From: Ustilaginoidea virens
Taxonomy: Eukaryota; Ascomycota; Sordariomycetes; Hypocreales; Clavicipitaceae
Length of the DNA: 64,000 nt
Assembly (NCBI RefSeq): GCF_000687475.1
Contig: NC_057316.1
Span: 6,820,001-6,884,000, forward strand
Reading direction: 5' to 3'
Shown here: in pieces, positions 20,810 to 29,884 of the stretch
Position numbering within the stretch: position 1 is the first letter of the stretch
How the letters are laid out: every line of letters begins with the position of its first letter
Made by a program: the position numbers and the translations under genes
The notes under the pieces: model-generated
What the model was told of the DNA's origin: nothing
The model's input: only the letters and a program-made list of their open reading frames with translations
Databases searched by the model: none

Positions 20810-22939
20810 TCACGCCTCGTCACCGCTGCACTCGTCTGCAAAAATCTCCTTTGCGAGCTGCTTCTTGTTGATTTTGCCCATGGCGTTCCGGGGGATGTGG
20901 TCGACAATCTTGAAGACCTGCGGGATCTTGTAGTGGGCCAACCTGGTCTTGAGGGCGCGGCGCATCCCCAGCGGGGACCACTTGTGCACCGCGTCCGGGC
21001 TGAGGATGAGCACGGCGCCGACTTTCTGGCCCCAGTTGCCGCTGGGGACGGGCACGACGGCGGCCTCGGAGACGTCGGGGAGGGAGAGGAGCTCGCGCTC
21101 GACTTCGAGGGCCGAGACTTTCTCGCCGCCCGTCTTGATGATGTCGGCTGCGAGGCGGCCTTGGATGAAGTACAGGGGGCCGCGGGTCCACGGTTGGCTG
21201 CGGGAGGCGGACGGCACGGCGCGGCGGACGGCGACGTCGCCGGTCTTGAACCAGCGGCCCTGGTTGTCCGGGTCCGCGACGAATTCCTTGGCCGTGGCCG
21301 CCGGGTCGCGCCAGTATTCCTGGAAGATTGTGGGGCCGCGGAGCTGGATCTCGCCGGAGCGTTCGCGGCCGTTGGCGTCGACTTCCTCGCCTGGACGGAT
21401 GACTTGGCCCGAGTCAAGGTCCACGAGGCGAGCCTGCACCGAGGGCAGCGGCCAGCCGACGCTGCCGTCGACGCGGTCGCGGAAATCTAGCCCGCAGCTG
21501 AGAGCCATTCCTACCTCGGTCATGCCGTACCGTTCGAGGAGCACGTTGCCGCGGCTAAGCGTTTGCCACGCCGATTTGACGGGTGTCGGGAGGGCGGCAG
21601 ACCCGGAGATGTTGAGACGCAGGTTCTGCGGCGAGACGGCTTCGCGCGCGGCTTGCTGAAGCGCCGCCGGGAGAGATTTGTGGCTTGCCAGGAGCCGGCT
21701 ATACACTGTCGGCACGACTGTGAAGAAGGAGACTTTGGGTCTGCATGATTCCGAGCCATTGGCGCCGGAGCCATGCACACCATCCACGCCGGGGGTGCCG
21801 TCGGCGACGTTGACGCTGCGGGGGTCTCGGCTGGACACGAAGGGGGCCGCCAGGCGCTTCCACACTGCGTCCGCGTTGAACGGAAACATGAATTCGATGC
21901 AGGAGCCGGCAAATAGCGGAGCAATCAAGGCGTTGACGGTGCCGTGAATATGGTGGAGGGGCAAGACATGGAGAAGGTGGTCTGCTGGGGTGTAGTTCCA
22001 GGCTTCGATCAGCGAGTGAGACTGCGCGGTCAAGGTTGACTGTGGTATCAAGACGCCTTTCTGCGGCAGTGCGCTTTCAGTACTTGGCTTGCTTCACGCG
22101 AGAGTTGTCTTGGTGGAGCGGTTTTTTTTCTTGGACATACTGGCCTGTTTGTGGTACCAGACGTGTACAGCATTAGTCCAGCGCCGGCTGGATCCGAGAC
22201 CTCCAACGAGGCTTGTTCAATCTTGCCTCGACCGAGGTGTTTTGGCATCTCTAGATAGGTCGGCCTGGCAGCCAATTCGGTAGACAGGACCTGGCGCGCC
22301 TTGGCAGCAAACTTGGGAGAGGTGACGAGCAAGGAGGCTTCGCTATGGTTGAGGATGTATTGCAGCTCGGGATCCGGAAACGCAGGTGACATGGGGACCG
22401 CGACAGATCGCGCGGCGATGGCGGCAAGCAGAGTGACTGGAGAAACGCGCGCCCCCCCCGGCGACCGAGTCAGCTAATGAGGCCCGAGGTCGAGAGGCCC
22501 CGACATGCACGAGAGAGAGAGAGAGAGGATGATGAAAAAAAAAAAGAAAAAAAAAAAAGAAAAACTCACCCACGTAGTCATAGCTGTTCTCGACCAGCAA
22601 AGCTATCCTTTGGCCTGCCAGATCGCTCTTCCCACAGGCTTCGTAGAAGCGGTCGCGGGCTTTGCGCACGTCGCCCAGGAGTTGGCCGTACGTGAAAGCC
22701 CTCCCGGAGGCTGAATGGATCACCGCGCGAGAGTCTGGATCGTGCTTGGCAATGGCTTCGAGTATGGGCAAACGAGGCAGAGGTGTCGAATGCATTTTTG
22801 CGCGCGAGACACAGGTGCAAGGTGCAGGCGGCGACGAGAGGACAGGGCGATGAGCGGGAGAGGAAAGTGAAGCGGATCGGAGGAGCGAAGAGGAGACGAG
22901 TCGCCGGAGCACCGGTGAGACATGAGGTTGGATTGTCAT
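20810..22939 (-). CDS. Mitochondrial-type acyl/malonyl-CoA synthetase (ACSF3-like)
   Basis: Three exons: 22939-22570, 22436-22141 and 22060-20810, with introns of 133 and 80 nt; product 638 residues. It is an adenylate-forming enzyme that activates a carboxylic acid to its acyl-CoA. The ATP-binding loop LMLYTSGTTNRP-KG (about 210-224) is itself split by intron 2. Later motifs are YGMTEVG (near 399), FKTGDVAV, IKTGGEKVSALEVE and the catalytic-lysine block NAMGKINKKQL (near 617). The block SYDYV-VTLLAAIAARSVAVPMSPAFPDPELQYILNHSEAS spans intron 1 and looks like the ACSF3 (malonyl-CoA synthetase) group. The first 35 residues are Arg/Ser-rich without acids, as in a mitochondrial presequence. An internal ATG at 22795 would drop the presequence. 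Substrate specificity is inferred only. Confidence 0.82.
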
Positions 22940-23530
22940 GGACAGGAAGAGTCCGGGGCGAAGACAGGCGCGCCGAGGGTGGTGCTGTGTCTGGTGTTTT
23001 GGGCCAAGGCAACGTCCTGGAGGCCAAGTCGGGCGCATGAGGACAGGGCCCCAAGAAGAGCAGCGCCGAGAGGAGCAGCGGCAGCAGTAAGCGGCAGCAG
23101 TAAGCAGGATGCGCTCACTCGCGAACTGCTGGTTGGTATTCGCACCAGACCAGACAGTGACCAGCCAGCCGGTCCAGCGAAGTGACGAGTGCTATGTGGT
23201 ATGTAGTTGACGCTATATGACTGATTGAGCGACTTTCTGGGGGTGGCCGATGCGCAAGCGGGCCGCCACTGGCAACCGACGGCTAGAAGGGAAAAAAAGA
23301 GGCAAGTGCAGTCTGGTAGAAGCTGGCATTACGGGAAGCCCACGCACGCACCCCTGCAAAGTCAAGTCCGTCTACAGCAGCGGCAGCACTCGGGAAGTGT
23401 TGGTTTGCTGTTGTGGATGTCCGGGCTCTCGGTGCGTGTGGGTTGGTGAAGGCGGGAGCCATGACTGCACCAAAAGGGTGACGCGACCAATCAAGGTCCA
23501 GGGCACAGGGGAAGTGGGCCAGCGCAGGCA

Positions 23531-23565
23531 CCAGACCAGACCAGACCAGACCAGACCAGACCAGA
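23531..23565. repeat. CCAGA pentamer tandem array, seven units
   Basis: Seven perfect CCAGA copies. Shorter runs of the same unit occur near 23147-23158 and 51510-51526, and as its complement near 55029-55050. Confidence 0.9.
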
Positions 23566-24663
23566 CGTCAACGGTCAACCTGTATGGGAGGATCTGGCGG
23601 AACCTGATGGTGCTGTCTGTTTGTTGTTGTCTGGACTCTGGTTCGAATTCCCAGCTCCAAGCCTCAAGGCCGACTTTGACGGGTTTGGCAAAGGAGTCGG
23701 CGACCGTTGAGGGGATCATGACGAAACGAGGACACCTTGTGCAACATGCAACACATGGAACCGTCCTGTGGTTGGCTGCTGCTTTGAAGGCCGAAGCTGA
23801 GGGAGGGCCAGGCAAAAAAGGCGGCGGCGGCGATGACCAGAGGACATGATGGGCACAGCAGGGGGCTGCGGCTACGGCTGCTGCTTGTTGAAGTCTTTGT
23901 GTGTGTTGAGTCAAGCTTGTCGGCGTTGATGAGGTCGAGGGGGGACGCCTCGCGCCTCAAGGACAAGCATTTCCTCTCGTCGTCTCTCCTCTTGTACGTA
24001 GCAAGGGTCGTCGTGCAGAGTTTGGCCCTCTGGCCTACTTACATCCAAGACGCCGGCATAGCAAACCTAACCTCTCAAGCTGGGACTTGCCCTTGGCCGT
24101 CCTCACTCGGGATTGTGCATCGACCTGGGGCAGATCTAAGCATTCGGATCGAGACGGCAGTCTCGTCGTCGATTTTCGAGACTCGAGACGTCTCGAACCT
24201 CGGGTCTCGACTCTCCATGCTCGTCGACCCAGGGCGTTGCGTCGGCTTGTGTCTGACAGCCGGGTTCTGGTCCAAGTCGGCAGTTGACAACGCAGCGCTG
24301 TAGAATCTAGGTTGTCCAAGCGACTCGGCAGCCTCGCGAATGCACGAGACGACTGGAACAGGCTGACCCGACCACGGCTCAACCGCTTACGGCCCCCCAC
24401 CCGAGGGCCAAGACCTCGAACTCCAACACGAGCTAGAATAAGGAACAAGGCTTGGCAGCGGGCACCGCCGACAGGTAGGTAGGTATCGAGGTATCGAGGC
24501 AGCCATCAACGGCTGATGCTTCGCTGCAAGTTGGCTTCGCTGCTGCCAAGGAGGCGGCGGGCTTCGATATCGGACCGCACCGTCGGAGACACCATCTTTG
24601 GTATGGTAGCTACCTACCATGTGCCATGGCCTTGCTCCGTGCTTCTCGCGCCGTTCGACTCGC

Positions 24664-24688
24664 CATGCCATGCCATGCCATGCCATGC
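24664..24688. repeat. CATGC pentamer array
   Basis: Five CATGC units followed at once by GGCATGCATGCATGCGG, giving an alternating purine-pyrimidine, partly palindromic block. Confidence 0.85.
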
Positions 24689-24883
24689 AGGCATGCATGC
24701 ATGCGGCATGGATGCTTCTGAACCAAATCACGAATCAAGACCGGCGGCGGTGCGACCGCATATTACTAACCTGACCAGTCTCACGTCCCAGCCCTTGGCG
24801 CGAACCATGTACTCCGTACCGACGGGCCCTCGTAGTGCCCAAGTCCTATACAGTGAGCCCCAAAGGTCCGTCGAGAGCAAGTC

Positions 24884-24928
24884 GTCCGTCTGTCCGTCTG
24901 TCCGTCTGTCCGTCTGTCCGCCTGTCCG
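24884..24928. repeat. CCGTCTGT octamer array
   Basis: About five copies of an 8-bp unit (CCGTCTGT) with one change near the right end. It could equally be described as a degenerate CTGT microsatellite; a purer CTGT array lies near 43839-43869. Confidence 0.8.
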
Positions 24929-25950
24929 TGCCTCGTTCGTTCCCTTGTCGGGACCAAGAGCATATCGACGCGTCGGTCCTCGTGCATGAAGATTCCGCTT
25001 AGCACGCACCGAGCACCAGCGAGTGGCCACCATGACTTGTGGAAGTGCATGAATGCAACTCGGTTGGCTCGGCCTCGTTTGGGCTCGCTCGCTCGTCGGC
25101 TTACCTTTCATGTCTGGTCGAGCTCGTCAATTCGTTCTGCGGATGGGAAGTGAAGAGACATGGATGGAGCAAGTACCCGCCTGCCCGCCTGTCTGCCTGC
25201 CTACACTGCAACTGCAACTGCCACTGCCACTGCCACTGCCACTGCACTGCACTGCACTGGCCGCCTAGGGCGCGGGTGCTGCTGGGAACACACATACTGG
25301 TCTGTATTGATCTGACTGCAACCCAGAAAAACGTGCCTGTCGGTCCACAGCAGGCGCAGCCCCGGTCACCGCTGGATCGTTCAACGGCCTGCCATTGGGT
25401 CCCACCTGCCCCCCCCCCTCCGAAGAAGGGACTTGCGCCCATGCATTCCGCTTGTTCTTCACCGACTACCTTGGGTACTTGGGTACGTGGACGGCAGGAC
25501 GCGAGCCAAAAAAAAAAAAAAAAAGAGGTCAAGGCAAGGGGACGAGGAAACATGCAAACTGAATCCGTAGAGATGGGCCATTGGCAGACGGCATCAACTT
25601 TCCCATGACCAACAGGAGACGCAGAGCTTGCTTATTGCCTTTGAACATCTATTTCTTCCCCTGCTCTCCCTCTCGCTCTTCCTCTGTTTCCTCCAAGCCC
25701 TCTCTTCCTGTCCCGCCTCACCTCGCTCGACTGTAGATCAAGTGGAATAAGAAAGTGGTCGCGTGTCTCTCCATTGTGCTTTGTGCCTGCGCCGCGTGCG
25801 TCCAACGTCTTCTCTCAACTTGTCGACCATCATCTGAGATTCTCCGGAAACAAGGACAGAGGCTAGGGGGGCTGAGTCCAAAGCATATTCTGCAATCAAC
25901 AATCAATCCTCGGGAATATTCCACAGACTCGTGCGTGTGTGTTGCCCCGG

Positions 25951-26520
25951 ATGTTGCGACGGTACGCCTTGGGATTCTCAAATGTCGGACGACAGCTATC
26001 AACCATGAGCTCAACCCCCATGGAGGATGCCATCCGTGCAAAGGTACGCCCGTCTTTCCCTCTCCCTCCCCCTCCTCGCCCCCATTAATTTCCCCTAGAA
26101 TGACGGCTAACTGGATGGCTTCCGCAAAGGTGACTGCGGCGTTCAATCCTCAGACTCTTGAAATCTACAACGACTCCCATCTCCATTCTCACCACAAGGC
26201 CATGCAGGGCAGTACTTCCAAGGAGACTCACTTTAGGTATGAACCTTTTTGTCCAGCCCTTGACTCCTCTTGACCATTTTCAAACTCCATTGTTAACGCT
26301 TTGATCCATTAGGCTGGTCATCACATCCGATGCCTTCAAGTCCAAGATGCAGCCAGCCCGTCACAGAATGGTCTATGCTCTTCTCCAGGACGAAATGGCC
26401 CAGGAAGGTGGAATACATGCTCTTCAGCTCAGAACACTAACCCCCGAGGAAGAAGAGCGCCAAAACAAGAAGAAAGCAACAGCAACTCAAGCCAAGGCTG
26501 ATGCTGCAGAAACGACGTAA
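25951..26520 (+). CDS. BOL1: BolA-family protein, probably mitochondrial
   Basis: Three exons: 25951-26043, 26130-26236 and 26313-26520, with introns of 86 and 76 nt; product 135 residues. The first 19 residues, MLRRYALGFSNVGRQLSTM, are basic and amphipathic, a good mitochondrial presequence. An in-frame ATG at 26005 would give a form without it, so dual targeting is possible. The BolA fold follows: PQTLEIYNDSHLHSHHKAM, ETHF-RLVITSDAF and ARHRMVYALLQDEM. The conserved histidine in the H-S-H-H block and the RHRMVY block are the residues that help bind an iron-sulfur cluster with a monothiol glutaredoxin. Yeast Bol1 helps insert 4Fe-4S clusters into mitochondrial enzymes. The C-terminus is a charged Lys/Ala/Glu tail. 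The arginine codon at the second splice (AG-G) is restored exactly. Confidence 0.88.
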
Positions 26521-27055
26521 CGATATCTTTCCCCACCAATGATGAATGAGATGCGCGCAAAGAAACGAAATCATTGAACATGTAATGCCACCATGCAGCT
26601 TTCCTTTTCCTTCTCTTTTTTTTTCGCCAAAAAAAAAGGAAACTTCAAAAAAAAAAAAAAAAAACCCGGCCAAGCGTTGCACACACGCTTGACGACGACG
26701 ACTTGGCAGAAGCCAACTGGATGAATCGGAGTTTATTAGATGTAACCAATTCATCTCCTCAAGGAGAAAATATGAAGATCATAGCGAGGATGCTATGGCT
26801 GTTTTTTTACCCGTTTGACACAGATACCTAGACAGAACAAGGCCCGCTCAAAATAGACCACGTCTGCCAGATTCAAACTTCCGCAATACTTGCTTTTCAA
26901 GTGACGAGTCAACTCCTGCGTGATAACTCATTCAATTCTGCGCTCCCCAAGGGAAAAGTAGACCAAAAACGCCATGCACAGATACGACTATCGCTTCGTA
27001 AAAAGTTGTGACATGATGTGTACATTTTCCGTTGCAACTTCCATCGTTATCCACC
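26521..27055. other. Convergent 3' spacer between BOL1 and the gene at 27056
   Basis: A T-rich tract, an A8-9 run and an A18 run near 26645-26664 lie in the presumed 3' untranslated region of BOL1. Nothing else is recognisable. Confidence 0.5.
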
Positions 27056-28915
27056 TCAACCTCGACTCACAGTGCCCAACGAGCTACTCACTGTTCTTTT
27101 CCTCAAGAACTCACGGAATCGATCTAGATGATCGGCCGGTCTCTTGCGACTCGCCAGTCTTTCGAAATATGGCAATGTAGGCGCTACTGTTGACCGAGCT
27201 GAAGGTGTCGGGTTGGGCTTAGGAATGTCCAGCCCCTCAGTCCCAAGTTCAGGAGGAGGGCCTCGAAGCCGTCCGACGGGTGGATTTGCTGATCCTGCAA
27301 GCGTCGCCTTTGGATGCTGGACTAACGAAGCATCCGTGTCCGTTGCATCGCTTGTGCGAATTGGCTTGCTTGGCTGCGTGGCGACCGCCTTCTTTTGCAG
27401 TGTTTCGCTTCCTGCCTGTTCGTGTGCAATAAAACGCCTCGCTCGCGCAACCTCCTCGGGGTACACCCCCAGAGCGGATTCGAGGTTCTTTCTGGTGATG
27501 ATCATTTTGGTGAACACTGGCGGAGCGTCCTGCATGCTGAACCACTCAATCGCCGGGAGCGGCTCTTGTCCAGGACCAGCATTCATTACATACTTCAGGT
27601 ACGCCCCTGAAAACAAGCGGATAAAGTCGTCATAGAGGCATGGGCGGAGCGCTCTTTGCGATTGCAGATATTCGAGGCAGAGGCAAGCTTTGACGAAATT
27701 CTTCAGAGAGCCAGAATGTGTAGATGCGTAGTCGGGGTACGTGGACACAAACTGGGAAAACAAATCTGTCGGTGCAGGCTCTAGGACAGGTTCTTGATGA
27801 CTGGGTTTATCCCTCATCGAGTTGCTTGGAGGCTCGGTAGCCGAGATGGCTCCATTGTTGCTAGGAGGTTTGGCGCTCGGATTCGGCTGGAGCGTATCCT
27901 TTGCAGGTAAAGGCGCGCCGGGGGAAGGATCCCTGTGAGAATTTGCTGTCGAAGATGTAGCCCGAGTTCCTGGAACCACCGAACTGGAGCAAGTTGACAT
28001 TGAGCTTTCGACGTCTGGTAAGCGCCATGTGTTGGGCAGCCTGGTGGAGGAGCTCTCTGATTTCCGCGGTGCATGGTCGTAAATGCCGTATGGCTTAGTT
28101 CTGCGTCGCGGCCTCTGTTCCGGCTTCTGCTGCGGCAAAATGGCAGTTTTGCTCGTCGTGACGCTATCTGGGATGACTTGCTGGTGAGGTTGGGCGCACG
28201 ACGGCGTTTTGCTCTCTGTGGCTTGGGTGACGGTCAGGGCGGGAGTGGATGCTACTTGCAAACGGGCTGCTTCGAGGTTGACCCGCGCGTCTGATTCTTC
28301 ATGAGCTTGCGGCAGGGCCATTTCCAGGGCCACTTCCTCTTCGTCGTCGACATTGTCTTTCTCCTCCTCCCCAGTGGCTTGAGCATTCTGTGCTACTTGC
28401 CGCGAATGAGATTGCGAGGCTCTTCTCGGGCTGTGATTTCGAGTCCCATCGCCAAGCAAGGGGGTTTCCTGAATTACCTGGGACTCGAAGGTCGACGGTG
28501 CAGCTGACGGAGATGGCCGTGGAGGAGAGGAGGCGGCCCATGATGTTACGGTGCTTCCTGGCGATGACTGATTCTCTTTGCTGTTTTTCACAACAGATTC
28601 AGGAGGGTTGTTGTTGCCGTTGCCGTTGTTGCTGCTGCTGCTGCTTTGTAGGATGTTTCCATCCTGCGGCCTGGATTGCGAGCTCTTCGCAGGCGTCTTG
28701 TGCTCCAGGCCCTGTTTTGGTGTTCGTAAAAAGGTCTCGCTCACAGTTTCCAGCACATGGGATGGAACCAAGGGCACGCCCTCGCGTTCAGTCAGGTCTA
28801 CTTTCCAAGAACCGTTCTTGGACAGAATCTTTTGCTGGTCTTTGGGTATGATGGTCATTGCGCGCCGCCCCAGCAGCGCCTCGATGTTCTGCCGGGGCGA
28901 CGAAGCGAGGGTCAT
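27056..28915 (-). CDS. Fungal protein of unknown function with a conserved C-terminal block
   Basis: From the first in-frame ATG at 28915 the frame gives 619 residues. The same frame stays open upstream to about 29150 without an ATG, so a spliced 5' exon is likely and the true start is uncertain. N-terminal half: disordered, Ser/Thr/Pro/Gln-rich, with an Asn/Gly stretch and an acidic patch (EEEKDNVDDEEEVALE). One compact block follows the start (IEALLGRRAMTIIPKDQQ, then WKVDLTEREGVPLVPS). Another near residues 370-470 reads FSQFVSTYPDYASTHSGSL, FVKACLCLEYLQ, LYDDFIRLFSGAYLKYV and FTKMIITRKNL. The second block recalls a segment I associate with fungal telomere (TPP1/Tpz1-like) proteins, but I cannot confirm that. 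The tail is basic (ASRKRPADHLDRFREFLRKR), as in a nuclear localisation signal. It is divergently arranged with FAB1. Confidence 0.65.
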   Translation of the reverse strand: MTLASSPRQNIEALLGRRAMTIIPKDQQKILSKNGSWKVDLTEREGVPLVPSHVLETVSETFLRTPKQGLEHKTPAKSSQSRPQDGNILQSSSSSNNGNGNNNPPESVVKNSKENQSSPGSTVTSWAASSPPRPSPSAAPSTFESQVIQETPLLGDGTRNHSPRRASQSHSRQVAQNAQATGEEEKDNVDDEEEVALEMALPQAHEESDARVNLEAARLQVASTPALTVTQATESKTPSCAQPHQQVIPDSVTTSKTAILPQQKPEQRPRRRTKPYGIYDHAPRKSESSSTRLPNTWRLPDVESSMSTCSSSVVPGTRATSSTANSHRDPSPGAPLPAKDTLQPNPSAKPPSNNGAISATEPPSNSMRDKPSHQEPVLEPAPTDLFSQFVSTYPDYASTHSGSLKNFVKACLCLEYLQSQRALRPCLYDDFIRLFSGAYLKYVMNAGPGQEPLPAIEWFSMQDAPPVFTKMIITRKNLESALGVYPEEVARARRFIAHEQAGSETLQKKAVATQPSKPIRTSDATDTDASLVQHPKATLAGSANPPVGRLRGPPPELGTEGLDIPKPNPTPSARSTVAPTLPYFERLASRKRPADHLDRFREFLRKRTVSSSLGTVSRG

Positions 28916-29884
28916 GGCTGGCGTTGCCAAGTTGTTGCTTGATGTGGGTACGGGCTTTGTCACATCGAACCCTGCTGGACTGGTTGCTGGACTGGTTGCT
29001 GGACTGGTTGCTCGTCCCGATTTTGTTCGTGATGCAAAACGCGGTTCTCGGCTGGACGTGCTGAGGACGTCTGGAGGTGTTTCTCGGTGGATCAGGTGGG
29101 GTGGCGGTATCTTGGACAGGTGGTGTGTGCTGATGCAGATTGAGATGAAACGGCGTTATGGGCGTAGCAGGTTTTCAAGCGTTGAAGCAGCATTGAATTG
29201 GGATAATTTCATCTTGTTTTAAACGTTAGCAAAAACCCCCCCAGGACGAGCCGTTATGAGTGGGCCAAGTGATTTTGCACTCCTGGTTTTTCATTGGTCT
29301 GCAGGTGCATGTACCCACCGCTTTGCAGCCTTATTCGTGTGCGAGGCTGCTGCTACTGGCTGAGGTTGAGATACATTACTCGGTCAGGCTGGAGCTCCCG
29401 TCCGTCACTCAGGTTGTCATCCCAAGGCGAGTCAAGCGTGGCTCGCAGACCGCCGCATTCTTGCCCAAACCTGAGCTATCTACCACTCGAACACTACCTC
29501 GTCACTCTCTCATATTGTGCTGTCATCGCAGCCCCCCTCCCCTCATGCACGAGAAGAAGCTGCGGTGCAGATTAGTACTTGTTCGTCAACCGCGTTCCGA
29601 ACCGAGTCCGCCCTGCCAGCACGACTTGGCTTTATTTTGTACGAGCCACCAGTCTTTCAGCTGTCCTGCTTTCCCCCGAGAACCAAGGTCAAGTCGACCT
29701 TGTTTCCCATCACCGCACCCTGATACTCGTTTACGCACCATGATTCCGTCGTCTCAGACTTTGCGTCGAGAACTTGCAGAGCCGAACCAATCAACTACTG
29801 TCACATATGGAATGACCATCTAGGCAACCATAACGCCTGACCCAACCTTTGGGCTTGGCTGCCGATCCTTCCCTTCATCTCAAA
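28916..29884. other. Divergent spacer between the gene at 27056 and FAB1
   Basis: Nearest the left gene, 28916 to about 29150 is an open extension of its frame (Ser/Thr/Pro-rich) and is probably coding or 5' exon. It includes a 12-bp unit repeated three times (about 28977-29012) that would encode Ala-Thr-Ser-Pro. The rest, about 700 bases, should contain the two divergent promoters and the FAB1 leader. No other gene seen. Confidence 0.5.

Larger units (their letters stand above)
22940..25950. other. 3 kb spacer with many tandem arrays; promoter region of BOL1
   Basis: No convincing gene on either strand. It holds a CCAGA array (23531-23565), a CATGC array (24664-24688), a CCGTCTGT array (about 24884-24928), an ACTGCC/ACTGC array (about 25208-25258), an ACTCCGTA word at 24811-24818, an A17-like run near 25508 and CT-rich sequence just before BOL1. 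The short frames here are translated repeats. Confidence 0.55.

Noticed and set aside
19861..21417. 518-codon minus-strand frame across the eIF4E and acyl-CoA synthetase 3' ends
   Set aside because: Ser/Arg/Pro-rich out-of-frame reading of the synthetase plus spacer; the synthetase frame is well supported instead.
23636..23654. GGTTCGAATTCC, a tRNA B-box-like word
   Set aside because: No acceptor, D-arm or anticodon stem can be folded around it.
23250..23849. 199-codon frame through the CCAGA array
   Set aside because: Contains a translated pentamer repeat (TRPDQ) and nothing protein-like.
24884..24928. CRISPR-like direct repeats
   Set aside because: Continuous tandem units without spacers in a eukaryotic genome; this is a minisatellite.
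29260..29823. 187-codon frame just upstream of FAB1
   Set aside because: Out of frame with FAB1, not protein-like, and probably promoter or leader sequence.
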